DNA of 14,338 nucleotides from JBKPHS01 sp046729975 (GCA_046729975.1 JBKPHS010000142.1:1-14338), one strand, 5' to 3'; shown: positions 6,643 through 13,094, counted from the stretch's first letter. Notes: generated by a model from the sequence alone, not told the origin. Numbers and translations are program-made.

Positions 6643-7995
6643 CTAAGCGGCCGCGCGAGCGGTCCGGCGCTCGCCGAGGGCCGCCTGCAGCGCCGCGCGC
6701 AGGGTCCGGGCATCGCCGCCGGGCGCCAGCACGGGCTCGAGGCCGAACTTGGCCGCCTCGGCCACTCGCCGGTCCGGATGGGCCACGTGTCGGAGCTCGC
6801 CGGTGAGCCCCAGCTCGCCGAAGGCGGCGAGGGGGAGCTCGCCGCTTCCGAGCGGCGCGCCCTTCGCAGCCGACGCGACCGCGAGCGCGACCGCCAGATC
6901 CGCCCCCGGCTCCTCGACCCTCACCCCGCCCGCCACGTTGACGAACACGTCGCTCGAGCCGAGCCCGAGGCCGGCGTGGCGCGTGAGCACGGCGAGCACC
7001 AGCGCGAGCCGGTTCCGGTCCACCCCGTTTGCCACCCGCCGCGGCGGTACCAGCTCGGTGGGCGCGACGAGAGCCTGGACCTCCACGAGCAGGGGCCGCG
7101 AGCCCTCCATCGCGCACAGAACCACAGAGCCCGGTCCGCGCGTGGCCTCCGCGACAAAGCGGGAGGAGGCGTCCTCCACCTCGACCAGCCCGCTCTCGCG
7201 CATCTCGAACACCCCGACCTCGTTGGTCGAGCCGAAGCGGTTCTTGAGCGCGCGCAGGGTTCGGTAGGTGCGCTCGCGCTCGCCCTCGAACTGAAGCACG
7301 CAGTCCACCAGGTGCTCGAGCACGCGGGGGCCCGCCAGCGCGCCCTCCTTGGTCACGTGGCCGACGAGGATGATCGCCACGTCGCGCTCCTTGGCCACGC
7401 GCATCAGCCGTCCAGCGACCTCGCGCACCTGGCCGACCGATCCGGGCGTGCCGGTCAGCCCCTGCGCGTAGAGCGTCTGCACCGAGTCGACCACGCAGAC
7501 GTCCGGCCGCTCCGCCTCGATCGTGGCGGCCACGGCCTCGAGGTCGGTCTCGGCAACGATCGGAACGCCGAGCGCGTGCTCCCCGAGGCGCTCCGCGCGC
7601 AGGCGCACCTGGGCCGCCGACTCCTCGCCCGATACGTACAGCACCGAGCGGCCCGCAGCCGCTAGGTTGCCGAGCGCGCTCCCCGTGATGGTGGACTTGC
7701 CGATCCCGGGCGCGCCGCCGAGCAGCACCAGCGAGCCGGGGACGAGGCCGCCGCCGAGCACACGGTCGAGCTCGGCGATCCCGGTGGAGAGCCGCGGCAG
7801 TGCCGGCGCCTCGACGTCGGCCAACCTGACCGGCCGCAGCGCCCTCGCCGGCTTGCCGCCACCGCCGCTACGGCGCGCCGTTTCGGGCGCCCGCTCCTCG
7901 ATCAGGGTGTTCCACTCGCCGCAGCCGGGGCATTGCCCGTGCCACTTCGCGCTCTCGTGCGCGCAGGAGGAGCAGACGAAGACCGAGCGGGCCAT
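6643..7995 (-). CDS. radA: DNA repair protein RadA (Sms), RecA-like branch-migration ATPase
   Basis: ATP-dependent protein that processes recombination intermediates with RecA. The 450-residue protein has all family parts in order. The N-terminal zinc finger has Cys8, Cys11, Cys22 and Cys25. The Walker A motif GGAPGIGKST has Lys100 and the Walker B CVVDS has Asp170. The RadA-specific KNRFG motif is at 251-255. The C-terminal Lon-protease-like domain contains EEPGADLAVALAVASA. The start at ATG 7995 gives the exact family N-terminus. No Shine-Dalgarno is visible; TACTCT is placed so that transcription would begin at the ATG itself. It is the first gene of the minus-strand cluster and is divergent from the two-CxxC protein gene. 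Confidence 0.97.
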   Translation of the reverse strand: MARSVFVCSSCAHESAKWHGQCPGCGEWNTLIEERAPETARRSGGGGKPARALRPVRLADVEAPALPRLSTGIAELDRVLGGGLVPGSLVLLGGAPGIGKSTITGSALGNLAAAGRSVLYVSGEESAAQVRLRAERLGEHALGVPIVAETDLEAVAATIEAERPDVCVVDSVQTLYAQGLTGTPGSVGQVREVAGRLMRVAKERDVAIILVGHVTKEGALAGPRVLEHLVDCVLQFEGERERTYRTLRALKNRFGSTNEVGVFEMRESGLVEVEDASSRFVAEATRGPGSVVLCAMEGSRPLLVEVQALVAPTELVPPRRVANGVDRNRLALVLAVLTRHAGLGLGSSDVFVNVAGGVRVEEPGADLAVALAVASAAKGAPLGSGELPLAAFGELGLTGELRHVAHPDRRVAEAAKFGLEPVLAPGGDARTLRAALQAALGERRTARAAA

Positions 7996-8001
7996 TCGAC
8001 G

Positions 8002-8007
8002 AGAGTA
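8002..8007 (-). promoter_or_regulatory. Candidate -10 for a leaderless radA transcript
   Basis: TACTCT on the minus strand, the same hexamer as in the proposed sigH promoter, occupies -12 to -7 relative to the A of the radA ATG. That predicts a leaderless mRNA. The -35 position (8030-8025, GCTGGA) is a poor match to TTGACA and abuts the palindrome at 8030-8045, centred at -42.5, which would suit a promoter that needs an activator. Confidence 0.5.
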
Positions 8008-8029
8008 AGGTCCGCGGAGGACGCTCCAG

Positions 8030-8045
8030 CCCCCCGATCGGGGGG
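8030..8045. promoter_or_regulatory. Perfect 16-base C6-GATC-G6 palindrome in divergent intergenic region
   Basis: Six C, GATC, six G: a perfect dyad in the 103 bases between radA and the two-CxxC protein gene. Its centre is 42.5 bases upstream of the radA ATG and 61.5 bases upstream of the GTG at 8099, positions typical for activator sites if both transcripts are leaderless. A closely similar dyad lies before fabD. The likely role is an operator for a dimeric regulator; the identity of the regulator is unknown. Confidence 0.6.
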
Positions 8046-8078
8046 TTCTCGGGCCGGTGCGCCTGTTACCTAAGCGCC

Positions 8079-8092
8079 GCTCCGGAAAACCT
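8079..8092 (+). promoter_or_regulatory. 14-base box shared with the fabD upstream region (copy 1)
   Basis: GCTCCGGAAAACCT ends exactly six bases before the GTG at 8099. It matches the box at 10216-10229 at 12 of 14 positions, and both are the same distance from their start codons. It could be a core-promoter or leader element; it does not resemble a standard -10. Confidence 0.5.
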
Positions 8093-8098
8093 ATTGTT

Positions 8099-8371
8099 GT
8101 GGAGACCCTCCTCGAGACCGCCGGCTTCCGCATGGACGACGGCGACTGCCTGGTCGCCGCGTCGCTCGCGTGCCGCACCTGCCTCGGCGGCGACATCGAG
8201 TGGAAGCTCCGCGTCTCGAGCTACGACTCGACCGCGGACTGCGTCTGCCGCACCTGCGGCGACCGCCGCACCTTGTTCCTGACCCCCGAACAGGCCCTGA
8301 GACTCACGCTGCACCTCGAGCGGCCGCTCGATCCCACGCCCCGCCCCGTGGCGGAGCAGCTCGGGATGTAG
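8099..8371 (+). CDS. Small two-CxxC protein, probable zinc-ribbon, function unknown
   Basis: I do not recognise the family. The 90-residue protein has two identical CRTC knuckles at residues 25-28 and 50-53, separated by 21 residues and suggesting one zinc site. Cys17 and Cys48 are extra cysteines. No signal peptide or membrane segment is seen. The GTG at 8099 is chosen because third-codon positions become almost all G/C from there on, whereas the in-frame stretch from an alternative GTG at 8057 contains A/T-ending codons such as TTA, AAA, ATT and GTT. ATG 8132 is a further option but would discard clearly coding-like sequence. It ends 27 bases before the histidine kinase gene on the same strand, so it may be co-transcribed and act with the two-component pair; that link is inference. 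Confidence 0.7.
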   Translation: METLLETAGFRMDDGDCLVAASLACRTCLGGDIEWKLRVSSYDSTADCVCRTCGDRRTLFLTPEQALRLTLHLERPLDPTPRPVAEQLGM

Positions 8372-8398
8372 CCGGTAAACGCCTGCCAGCCCTCCGGC

Positions 8399-9553
8399 AT
8401 GAGCAACGAGGTCCTCTTCTCGCATGACCACACGCGGCGGCGTGCGTTCCGCTCGCGGCTCGCGCTCGACGTCTTCGTCGAGCTCCTCTCCGACATCGAC
8501 ACCGACACGGAGCCGGCGGAGTTCTACGACCGCATCTGCGAGGCACTCTGCCGCCTGACGACGATGAAGCGCGCCGTCGTGTTCCTCTACGAGCCGACGC
8601 TGCGACGGGTCGTGCCGGCCGGCTGCCACGGCGTCCGCCGCGAGCTGCTGCAGTACCTGCACGGCTCGCTCGAGGACACGCCGGTCGCGGCGCGCGCGCT
8701 CGCGACCGACGAGGTGCAGGAGATCTCCGAGCGGCTCGAGGACGAGGTGCCGGCGCGCTACGCGAGCTTCCTCGGCATCAGCACGCTGACATGCACCCCG
8801 CTCTCGGCCGCGGGGCGCTGGCTGGGCGTCTTCTTCGCCGACGGCGGAGGCGGGCGCTTCAACCTCACCGAGGACGAGCGCCACGTGATGTGGACCCTCG
8901 GGAAGCTCGCGGCGATCGCGACGAGCGCGCGCAACGCGACCACCCAGCAGGAACGCGCGCGCACGCTCTCGGAGCAGATCGAGCTCGCCCGCGACATCCA
9001 CCAGCGCGTGATCCAGCGGCTGTTCGCGGTCTCGCTCGCGCTCGGCGCGGAGGGCGAGCTCGGTGCCGAGGACCGCGAGCGCTGCCGCGACGAGATCCGC
9101 GAGAGCCTGGCGGAGCTCCGCAGCGCGCTCGAACGGCCGCTTGCGCCGGCGAGCCGCGAGACGGGCACGACCCTGCGCGCCGAGCTCGAGCGGCTCGCCG
9201 CGCTCGACCACGACTTCGCCTTCGGCTTCAGCTGGGCCCAGAACTGCGAGGTGCCCGCCCGCTTCGAGCCGCTCGCGCAGTCGTTCCTGGCCGAGGCGCT
9301 CCAGAACGCGCGCAAGCACGCTGAGCCCTCGCGCATCCATGTGCGCGTCGACGTGGCCGACGGCACCGTAGTGCTCGAGGCTCTGAACGACGGGGTCCGG
9401 AGCGGGCCCGCGCGCCCGCCCGCGGGAATGGGTCTTCGCCTGGCCGGGCTCGAGGCCGCGAGCCACGGCGGCGTGGTGGAGTTCGGATCGGTCGAGGACG
9501 AGGTATGGCGCGTGCGGCTGGTGATGCCGCGGAAGGACGATGAGCAGCCCTAA
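8399..9553 (+). CDS. Soluble GAF-domain sensor histidine kinase, HisKA_3/NarL-partner type
   Basis: A 384-residue cytoplasmic sensor kinase with no membrane segment. Residues about 25-175 look like a GAF sensory domain (ICEALCRLTTMKRAVVFLY, then STLTCTPLSAAGRWLGVFFA). The dimerisation helix reads LARDIHQRVIQRLFAVSLAL, close to DevS/DosT-type kinases; His201 is the predicted phosphorylation site. The ATP-binding domain shows an N-box EALQNARKHA (Asn303), NDG (Asp331) and GMGLRLAGLEA (343-353). The residue after His201 is Gln202, where this family nearly always has Asp or Glu as catalytic base; Gln206 is retained. Autokinase activity may therefore be weak or altered. The gene overlaps the response regulator by 14 bases. 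ATG 8399 has only a weak ribosome binding site. The signal sensed is unknown. Confidence 0.88.
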   Translation: MSNEVLFSHDHTRRRAFRSRLALDVFVELLSDIDTDTEPAEFYDRICEALCRLTTMKRAVVFLYEPTLRRVVPAGCHGVRRELLQYLHGSLEDTPVAARALATDEVQEISERLEDEVPARYASFLGISTLTCTPLSAAGRWLGVFFADGGGGRFNLTEDERHVMWTLGKLAAIATSARNATTQQERARTLSEQIELARDIHQRVIQRLFAVSLALGAEGELGAEDRERCRDEIRESLAELRSALERPLAPASRETGTTLRAELERLAALDHDFAFGFSWAQNCEVPARFEPLAQSFLAEALQNARKHAEPSRIHVRVDVADGTVVLEALNDGVRSGPARPPAGMGLRLAGLEAASHGGVVEFGSVEDEVWRVRLVMPRKDDEQP

Positions 9554-10145
9554 CCGCCTCCGCGTCCTGGTCGTGGACGACCACGACGTCGTCCACTGGG
9601 GCTTCCGGCTGCTCCTGACCCAGCAGCCGTGGGTGGAGCGCTGCGTGAGCGCCCGCACCGCCGAGGAGGCGCTCGCCCTCGCGCAGCGCTACGAGCCGCA
9701 CGTTGCGCTCGTGGACCTGTTCCTCGACGGCGCCTCGGGCGCCGACGTCTGCGAGGCCCTCCGCCGCGACTCGCCGCGCACGCGCGTCTTGCTCGTCTCC
9801 GGCGCCGGCTGGATCTCCGCCAGCGCAGCGCGGGCAGCCGGGGCGTCCGGCTTCGTCTCGAAGGACTGGGACGCCGACGACGTGGTCAAGGCGGTGCGAA
9901 TGGTCGGGAAGGGCATGACGGTGTTCGAGCCGCAGCGGGAGCCCGCCGTGAACGGGCTCAGCGGCCGCGAGCGCGAGGTGCTCGAGCTGATCGCTACGGG
10001 CGCCACCAACCGCGAGATCGCGGAGCGGCTCTACCTCTCCCCCCATACGGTCAAGGAGCACACGAGCTCCGTCTACCGCAAGCTCGGCGTGCGAAACCGC
10101 GCCGAGGCGGTCAAGCGGGCCCAGCGCGTCGGCCTGCTGGGCTGA
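9540..10145 (+). CDS. NarL/LuxR-family response regulator
   Basis: A 201-residue DNA-binding response regulator. The receiver domain has the acidic pair Asp13-Asp14 (VVDDHD), phospho-acceptor Asp59 (VALVDLFLDG), switch Ser87 (LLVSG) and Lys108 (GFVSKD). The C-terminal LuxR-type helix-turn-helix, about residues 139-200, reads LSGREREVLELIATGATNRE followed by SPHTVKEHTSSVYRKLGVRN, a textbook signature. The ATG lies inside the last codons of the kinase gene, so the two proteins are probably made in balance and form a cognate pair. Its stop codon is the first part of a repeated C-rich motif (10142-10152), and the fatty acid operon starts 90 bases downstream. Dimeric NarL-type proteins bind inverted repeats, so the C6-N4-G6 sites are candidate targets. 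Confidence 0.94.
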   Translation: MSSPNRLRVLVVDDHDVVHWGFRLLLTQQPWVERCVSARTAEEALALAQRYEPHVALVDLFLDGASGADVCEALRRDSPRTRVLLVSGAGWISASAARAAGASGFVSKDWDADDVVKAVRMVGKGMTVFEPQREPAVNGLSGREREVLELIATGATNREIAERLYLSPHTVKEHTSSVYRKLGVRNRAEAVKRAQRVGLLG

Positions 10146-10174
10146 CCCCCCGCTCCTCCCCGCCTGACCCCCCG
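10142..10174 (+). repeat. Two copies of CTGACCCCCCG spaced 22 bases apart
   Basis: The 11-base sequence CTGACCCCCCG occurs at 10142-10152 and again at 10164-10174, exactly 22 bases apart, about two helical turns. The first copy contains the stop codon of the response regulator; the second runs into the palindrome at 10168-10183. Sites on the same face of the helix fit cooperative binding of a regulator. Confidence 0.55.
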
Positions 10175-10183
10175 GCCGGGGGG
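10168..10183. promoter_or_regulatory. Perfect 16-base C6-GGCC-G6 palindrome upstream of fabD
   Basis: Six C, GGCC, six G, in the 90-base gap between the response regulator and fabD. Its centre is 60.5 bases upstream of the fabD ATG, against 61.5 for the related palindrome before the GTG at 8099. No T-run follows on either strand, which argues against a simple intrinsic terminator, although the GC stem could pause polymerase. Best read as an operator. Confidence 0.55.
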
Positions 10184-10215
10184 ATCGCGGCGCTGGGGCC
10201 GGGAACGCGGTTGGT

Positions 10216-10229
10216 GCCCCGGAGAACCT
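10216..10229 (+). promoter_or_regulatory. 14-base box shared with the two-CxxC gene upstream region (copy 2)
   Basis: GCCCCGGAGAACCT ends six bases before the fabD ATG. It differs from the box at 8079-8092 at two positions only. The distance from the preceding palindrome is 32 bases here and 33 in the other copy. Confidence 0.5.
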
Positions 10230-10235
10230 CAGGGC

Positions 10236-11081
10236 ATGGACCTGAACGCAGTGCTGTTCCCCGGCCAGGGGAGCCAGACCGAAGGCATGCGCGAGAGCGT
10301 GGAGCGCGAGCGCCCCGACCTATTGGAACGCGCGGTCGAGCTCGTCGGTGACGACCCGTTCGAGCTCGCGACCGAGGGCACGCGCTTCGCCCAGCCAGCC
10401 ATCTACTGCGCGAGCATCGCGGGCTGGTCGCGCCTCGGCGCGAGCGCCGACCTGCTCGCCGGCCATTCGCTCGGCGAGATCGGTGCGCTCGCCGCGGGGG
10501 GCGCGCTCAGCGAGGACGACGGCCTGCGCCTCGTGGCGCTGCGCGGCCGGTTGATGGAGGAGGCGGCGGCGGGATCGGGCGCGGGCGCGATGCTCGCCGT
10601 CGGCGCGCCGGTCGCGGACGTGGAGCCGCTCGCGGAGCGCCTCGGACTGACCGTGGCCAACGACAACGCGCCGGACCAGGTCGTGCTCTCCGGAGAGGAA
10701 GGGGCCATCGAGGAGGCGCGGCGGATCGCCCGCGACGAAGGCCTCCGGGCGGTGCGCCTCCCGGTTGGTGGCGCCTTTCACTCGCCCGCCATGCGCGCCG
10801 CCGTCCCGGAGTTCGAGGAAGAGCTCGCGCGCGTTGACCTGCGGGAGCCGCGCGTCCCCGTCTACTCGTGCGTGACGGCCGCGCCGTTCGACGACCCCCG
10901 GCGCCTGCTCGCGGCGGCGCTCACGAGCCCCGTCCGCTGGCGCGAGACGCTGCTCGCCCTGCGGGCTCGAGGCGCGACCCGCTTCGTCGAGACCGGGCCC
11001 GGCCGGGTCCTCACGGGCCTCGTGCGCCGCACCCTCGAGGGCGTCGACGCCGAGTCCCCGCTTGAGGCAGCGCGTGCCTGA
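10236..11081 (+). CDS. fabD: Malonyl-CoA:ACP transacylase
   Basis: Loads malonyl groups from malonyl-CoA onto acyl carrier protein for type II fatty acid synthesis. The 281-residue protein has the oxyanion-hole motif PGQGSQ (Gln11), the nucleophilic serine in GHSLGE (Ser78), the malonyl-carboxylate-binding Arg103 in ALRGRLM, and the catalytic His182 in GAFHSPAM. It is a little shorter than the usual 300-310 residues, mainly between the N-terminal motif and the GHSLG motif. It is the first gene of a plus-strand operon whose next gene overlaps its end. The ATG at 10236 is preceded by a modest CAGGG. The 90-base upstream region holds the palindrome and box described separately. Confidence 0.96.
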   Translation: MDLNAVLFPGQGSQTEGMRESVERERPDLLERAVELVGDDPFELATEGTRFAQPAIYCASIAGWSRLGASADLLAGHSLGEIGALAAGGALSEDDGLRLVALRGRLMEEAAAGSGAGAMLAVGAPVADVEPLAERLGLTVANDNAPDQVVLSGEEGAIEEARRIARDEGLRAVRLPVGGAFHSPAMRAAVPEFEEELARVDLREPRVPVYSCVTAAPFDDPRRLLAAALTSPVRWRETLLALRARGATRFVETGPGRVLTGLVRRTLEGVDAESPLEAARA

Positions 11082-12099
11082 CATCGCCCTTCATCCGCTT
11101 CCGCCGGGCGCGTTGCCGGCGGACCAGCTCGTCGAGGCGCAGCGAGCCCCGTTCCTCCAGGGCGCGGCGATCGGCTCCCCGGCGGCCGCCGTCCCCCAGA
11201 CGGCCGTCGGCAACGGACCGATCGCAGCGCGCCTCGGCGTGGACGAGCGCTGGATCCGCGAGCGGACCGGCATCGTGGAGCGCCGCGTCGCGCGGCCGGA
11301 AGACCGCCTGTCCGACCTGGCCGCCGACGCCGGCTCGCGGGCCCTCGCCCGCGCCGGGCTCCACCCCGCCGAGCTCGACCTCGTGCTCGTCGCGACCACC
11401 ACCCAGGACGACGTGACCCCGAACGCCGCGCCACTCGTCGCCACGCGGCTCGGAGCGTCGGGCGCGGCGGCGATCGATGTCGGGGCCGCCTGCACCGCCT
11501 TCATCTCCGCGGTGTCGGTGGCCTGCGCCCAGATCGAGTCGGGCCGGGCGGGCAACGCCCTCGTCATCGGCGCCGACATACTCACGCGCTTCGTCGATCC
11601 CGACGACCGCCGCACGGCGGCGCTGTTCGGCGACGGCGCCGGGGCGGTGGTGATGACCGGAACCGAGCGGACGCGCATCGGGCCCGTGGTGCTCCGGGCC
11701 GACGGAACGCACGCCGACCTGATCCGCGCCCCGCGCGAGGACCCGAGGCTGCGCATGCAGGGGCACGACACCTTCGTGCACGCGGTCGCGCGCATGTCCG
11801 AGGTGAGCGTCCAGGCCGCCGAGGCCGCGGGCCTGACGCTCGACGAGATCGACCTGTTCGTGTACCACCAGGCCAACGGCCGCATCCTGCGCGCGGTCGG
11901 GGAGCGCCTGGACCTGCCGGCCGCCAAGGTCGTGGACTGCATCGCCCGCTACGGCAACACGTCGGCCGCGTCGATCCCGATCGCGCTGGCCCACGCGGAG
12001 GCGGCGGGCCTCCTGAGCGACGGCAAGCACGTGCTGCTGGCCGCCTTCGGCGCCGGCTTCACCTGGGGCGGCGCCGTCATGGAATGGGGGGCGGCATGA
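11074..12099 (+). CDS. fabH: Beta-ketoacyl-ACP synthase III (KAS III)
   Basis: Starts fatty acid chains by condensing an acyl-CoA primer with malonyl-ACP. The 341-residue protein keeps the Cys-His-Asn triad: Cys140 in GAACTAF, His265 in YHQANGRIL and Asn295 in YGNTSAASIP. GVDERWIRERTGI is the normal N-terminal signature. GTG at 11074 is preferred because GAGG lies six bases upstream; it overlaps the end of fabD by eight bases. This places a proline-rich extension of about 28 residues before the usual FabH N-terminus (GAAIGSP), since no start codon is found closer to that point. A TTG at 11113 would shorten the extension to about 15. Whether it prefers acetyl or branched primers cannot be read from sequence alone. 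Confidence 0.94.
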   Translation: MPDIALHPLPPGALPADQLVEAQRAPFLQGAAIGSPAAAVPQTAVGNGPIAARLGVDERWIRERTGIVERRVARPEDRLSDLAADAGSRALARAGLHPAELDLVLVATTTQDDVTPNAAPLVATRLGASGAAAIDVGAACTAFISAVSVACAQIESGRAGNALVIGADILTRFVDPDDRRTAALFGDGAGAVVMTGTERTRIGPVVLRADGTHADLIRAPREDPRLRMQGHDTFVHAVARMSEVSVQAAEAAGLTLDEIDLFVYHQANGRILRAVGERLDLPAAKVVDCIARYGNTSAASIPIALAHAEAAGLLSDGKHVLLAAFGAGFTWGGAVMEWGAA

Positions 12100-12830
12100 G
12101 CCGCAACGGAGGCAGCGCTCTCGTGACCGGCGCATCGCGCGGAATCGGCGCGGCGATCGCCCTCGCGCTGGCCGAGGCCGGCTGGCCCGTGGGCGTCAAC
12201 TACCGCAGCGATTCCGAGGGCGCCGAGCGGGTCGTCGAGGAGATCGAGTCGGCCGGCGGCCGCGCAGCCGCGGTGGTCGGAGACGTGTGCGACCCGGGCG
12301 CCCCCGACGCGATCTTCGGCGAGCTCGAGGAGCGCTTCGGGCCCGTGCTCGTGCTCGTGAACAATGCCGGCATGCGCGCCGACGCGCTGTCGCCGCAGAT
12401 CGGCGACGAGGACTGGGAGCGCGTGCTCGAGACCAACCTGTCCGGCGCCTTCCGGCTGACCCGCCGCGCGCTCAGGCCGATGCTGCGCGAGCGCTTCGGG
12501 CGCGTGATCAACGTCGCCTCGGTCGTCGGCACCCGCGCCAACCCCGGCCAGGCCAACTACGCCGCCTCGAAGGCCGGCCTGATCGGCTTCACGAAGACGG
12601 TGGCGGCCGAGGTGGCCCGCCGCGGCGTGACGGTGAACGCCGTCGCGCCCGGGCTCGTGGAGACGGAGCTTACGAACGGAGTCGCGACGGACGAGTTCCT
12701 TCGCGCTGTCCCCGCACGCAGGCCGGGCAAGCCGGAGGAGGTTGCGGCCTGCGTGCGGTTCCTTGCCTCGGACGAGGCGAGCTACGTAACCGGTGCGCTG
12801 GTTCCCGTGGACGGCGGGCTCAGCGCCTGA
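12096..12830 (+). CDS. fabG: 3-oxoacyl-ACP reductase, short-chain dehydrogenase family
   Basis: NADPH-dependent reduction of 3-oxoacyl-ACP in each elongation cycle. The 244-residue protein has the Rossmann motif TGASRGIG (11-18), NNAG (89-92) and the full catalytic tetrad Asn114, Ser142, Tyr155 and Lys159 in NYAASKAG. The C-terminus PVDGGLSA is typical. The ATG at 12096 overlaps the fabH stop as ATGA; an in-frame ATG at 12084 would give four more residues but is less well placed. Short-chain dehydrogenases are numerous, but the position between fabH and acpP makes FabG the firm choice. Confidence 0.95.
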   Translation: MSRNGGSALVTGASRGIGAAIALALAEAGWPVGVNYRSDSEGAERVVEEIESAGGRAAAVVGDVCDPGAPDAIFGELEERFGPVLVLVNNAGMRADALSPQIGDEDWERVLETNLSGAFRLTRRALRPMLRERFGRVINVASVVGTRANPGQANYAASKAGLIGFTKTVAAEVARRGVTVNAVAPGLVETELTNGVATDEFLRAVPARRPGKPEEVAACVRFLASDEASYVTGALVPVDGGLSA

Positions 12831-12831
12831 C

Positions 12832-12839
12832 AAAGGAGG
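12832..12839 (+). promoter_or_regulatory. Strong Shine-Dalgarno AAAGGAGG for acpP
   Basis: AAAGGAGG ends six bases before the acpP ATG, within the only real gap (15 bases) inside the fab operon. The other fab junctions are overlaps. A strong independent site fits the need for far more carrier protein than enzyme. Confidence 0.8.
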
Positions 12840-12845
12840 AACGCC

Positions 12846-13094
12846 ATGCCCACAGCAGTCACACCCCAGAACGTCGAGCAGACGATCGTCGACTCGATCG
12901 TCAAGCTCGGACCCGAGCCCGATGAGGTCACGCGCGACGCGACGTTCGAGTCGCTCGACGTCGACTCGCTCGACCTCGTCGAGGTGGCCCAGGTCGTGGA
13001 GGAGGAGTTCGGCGTGGAGATCAAGGGCGACGACGCCCAGAAGCTCCAGACCGTCGGCGACGCGATCGACCTGGTGCTCGAGCGAGCATCATGA
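12846..13094 (+). CDS. acpP: Acyl carrier protein
   Basis: Small acidic carrier that holds growing acyl chains on a phosphopantetheine arm. The 82-residue protein contains FESLDVDSLDLVEVAQVVEE; Ser41 in DSL is the attachment site for the prosthetic group. Helix III region EFGVEIKGDDAQKLQTVGDA matches the family. Length is normal (77-82). It carries its own strong ribosome binding site and its stop overlaps the fabF start as ATGA. Confidence 0.97.
   Translation: MPTAVTPQNVEQTIVDSIVKLGPEPDEVTRDATFESLDVDSLDLVEVAQVVEEEFGVEIKGDDAQKLQTVGDAIDLVLERAS

Noticed and set aside
6634..6648. GCTAAGC direct repeat at the end of radA
   Set aside because: Seven-base repeat partly inside coding sequence; too short to distinguish from chance.
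8092..8097. TATTGT as a -10 for the plus-strand two-CxxC gene
   Set aside because: No acceptable -35 at 16-19 bases, and transcription would begin inside the chosen reading frame.
8057..8098. GTG 8057 as start of the two-CxxC protein
   Set aside because: In-frame codons up to 8098 include TTA, AAA, ATT and GTT, unlike the G/C-ending codons that follow; it also overlaps the shared upstream box.
8066..9658. 530-residue minus-strand open frame opposite the two-CxxC protein and the histidine kinase
   Set aside because: The plus strand encodes recognisable GAF, HisKA_3 and ATPase motifs; the minus frame is a compositional shadow.
10168..10183. Intrinsic terminator for the response regulator gene
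   Set aside because: The stem is perfect but short of loop and has no T-run after it on either strand, and a matching palindrome occurs in a promoter region, so an operator is more likely.
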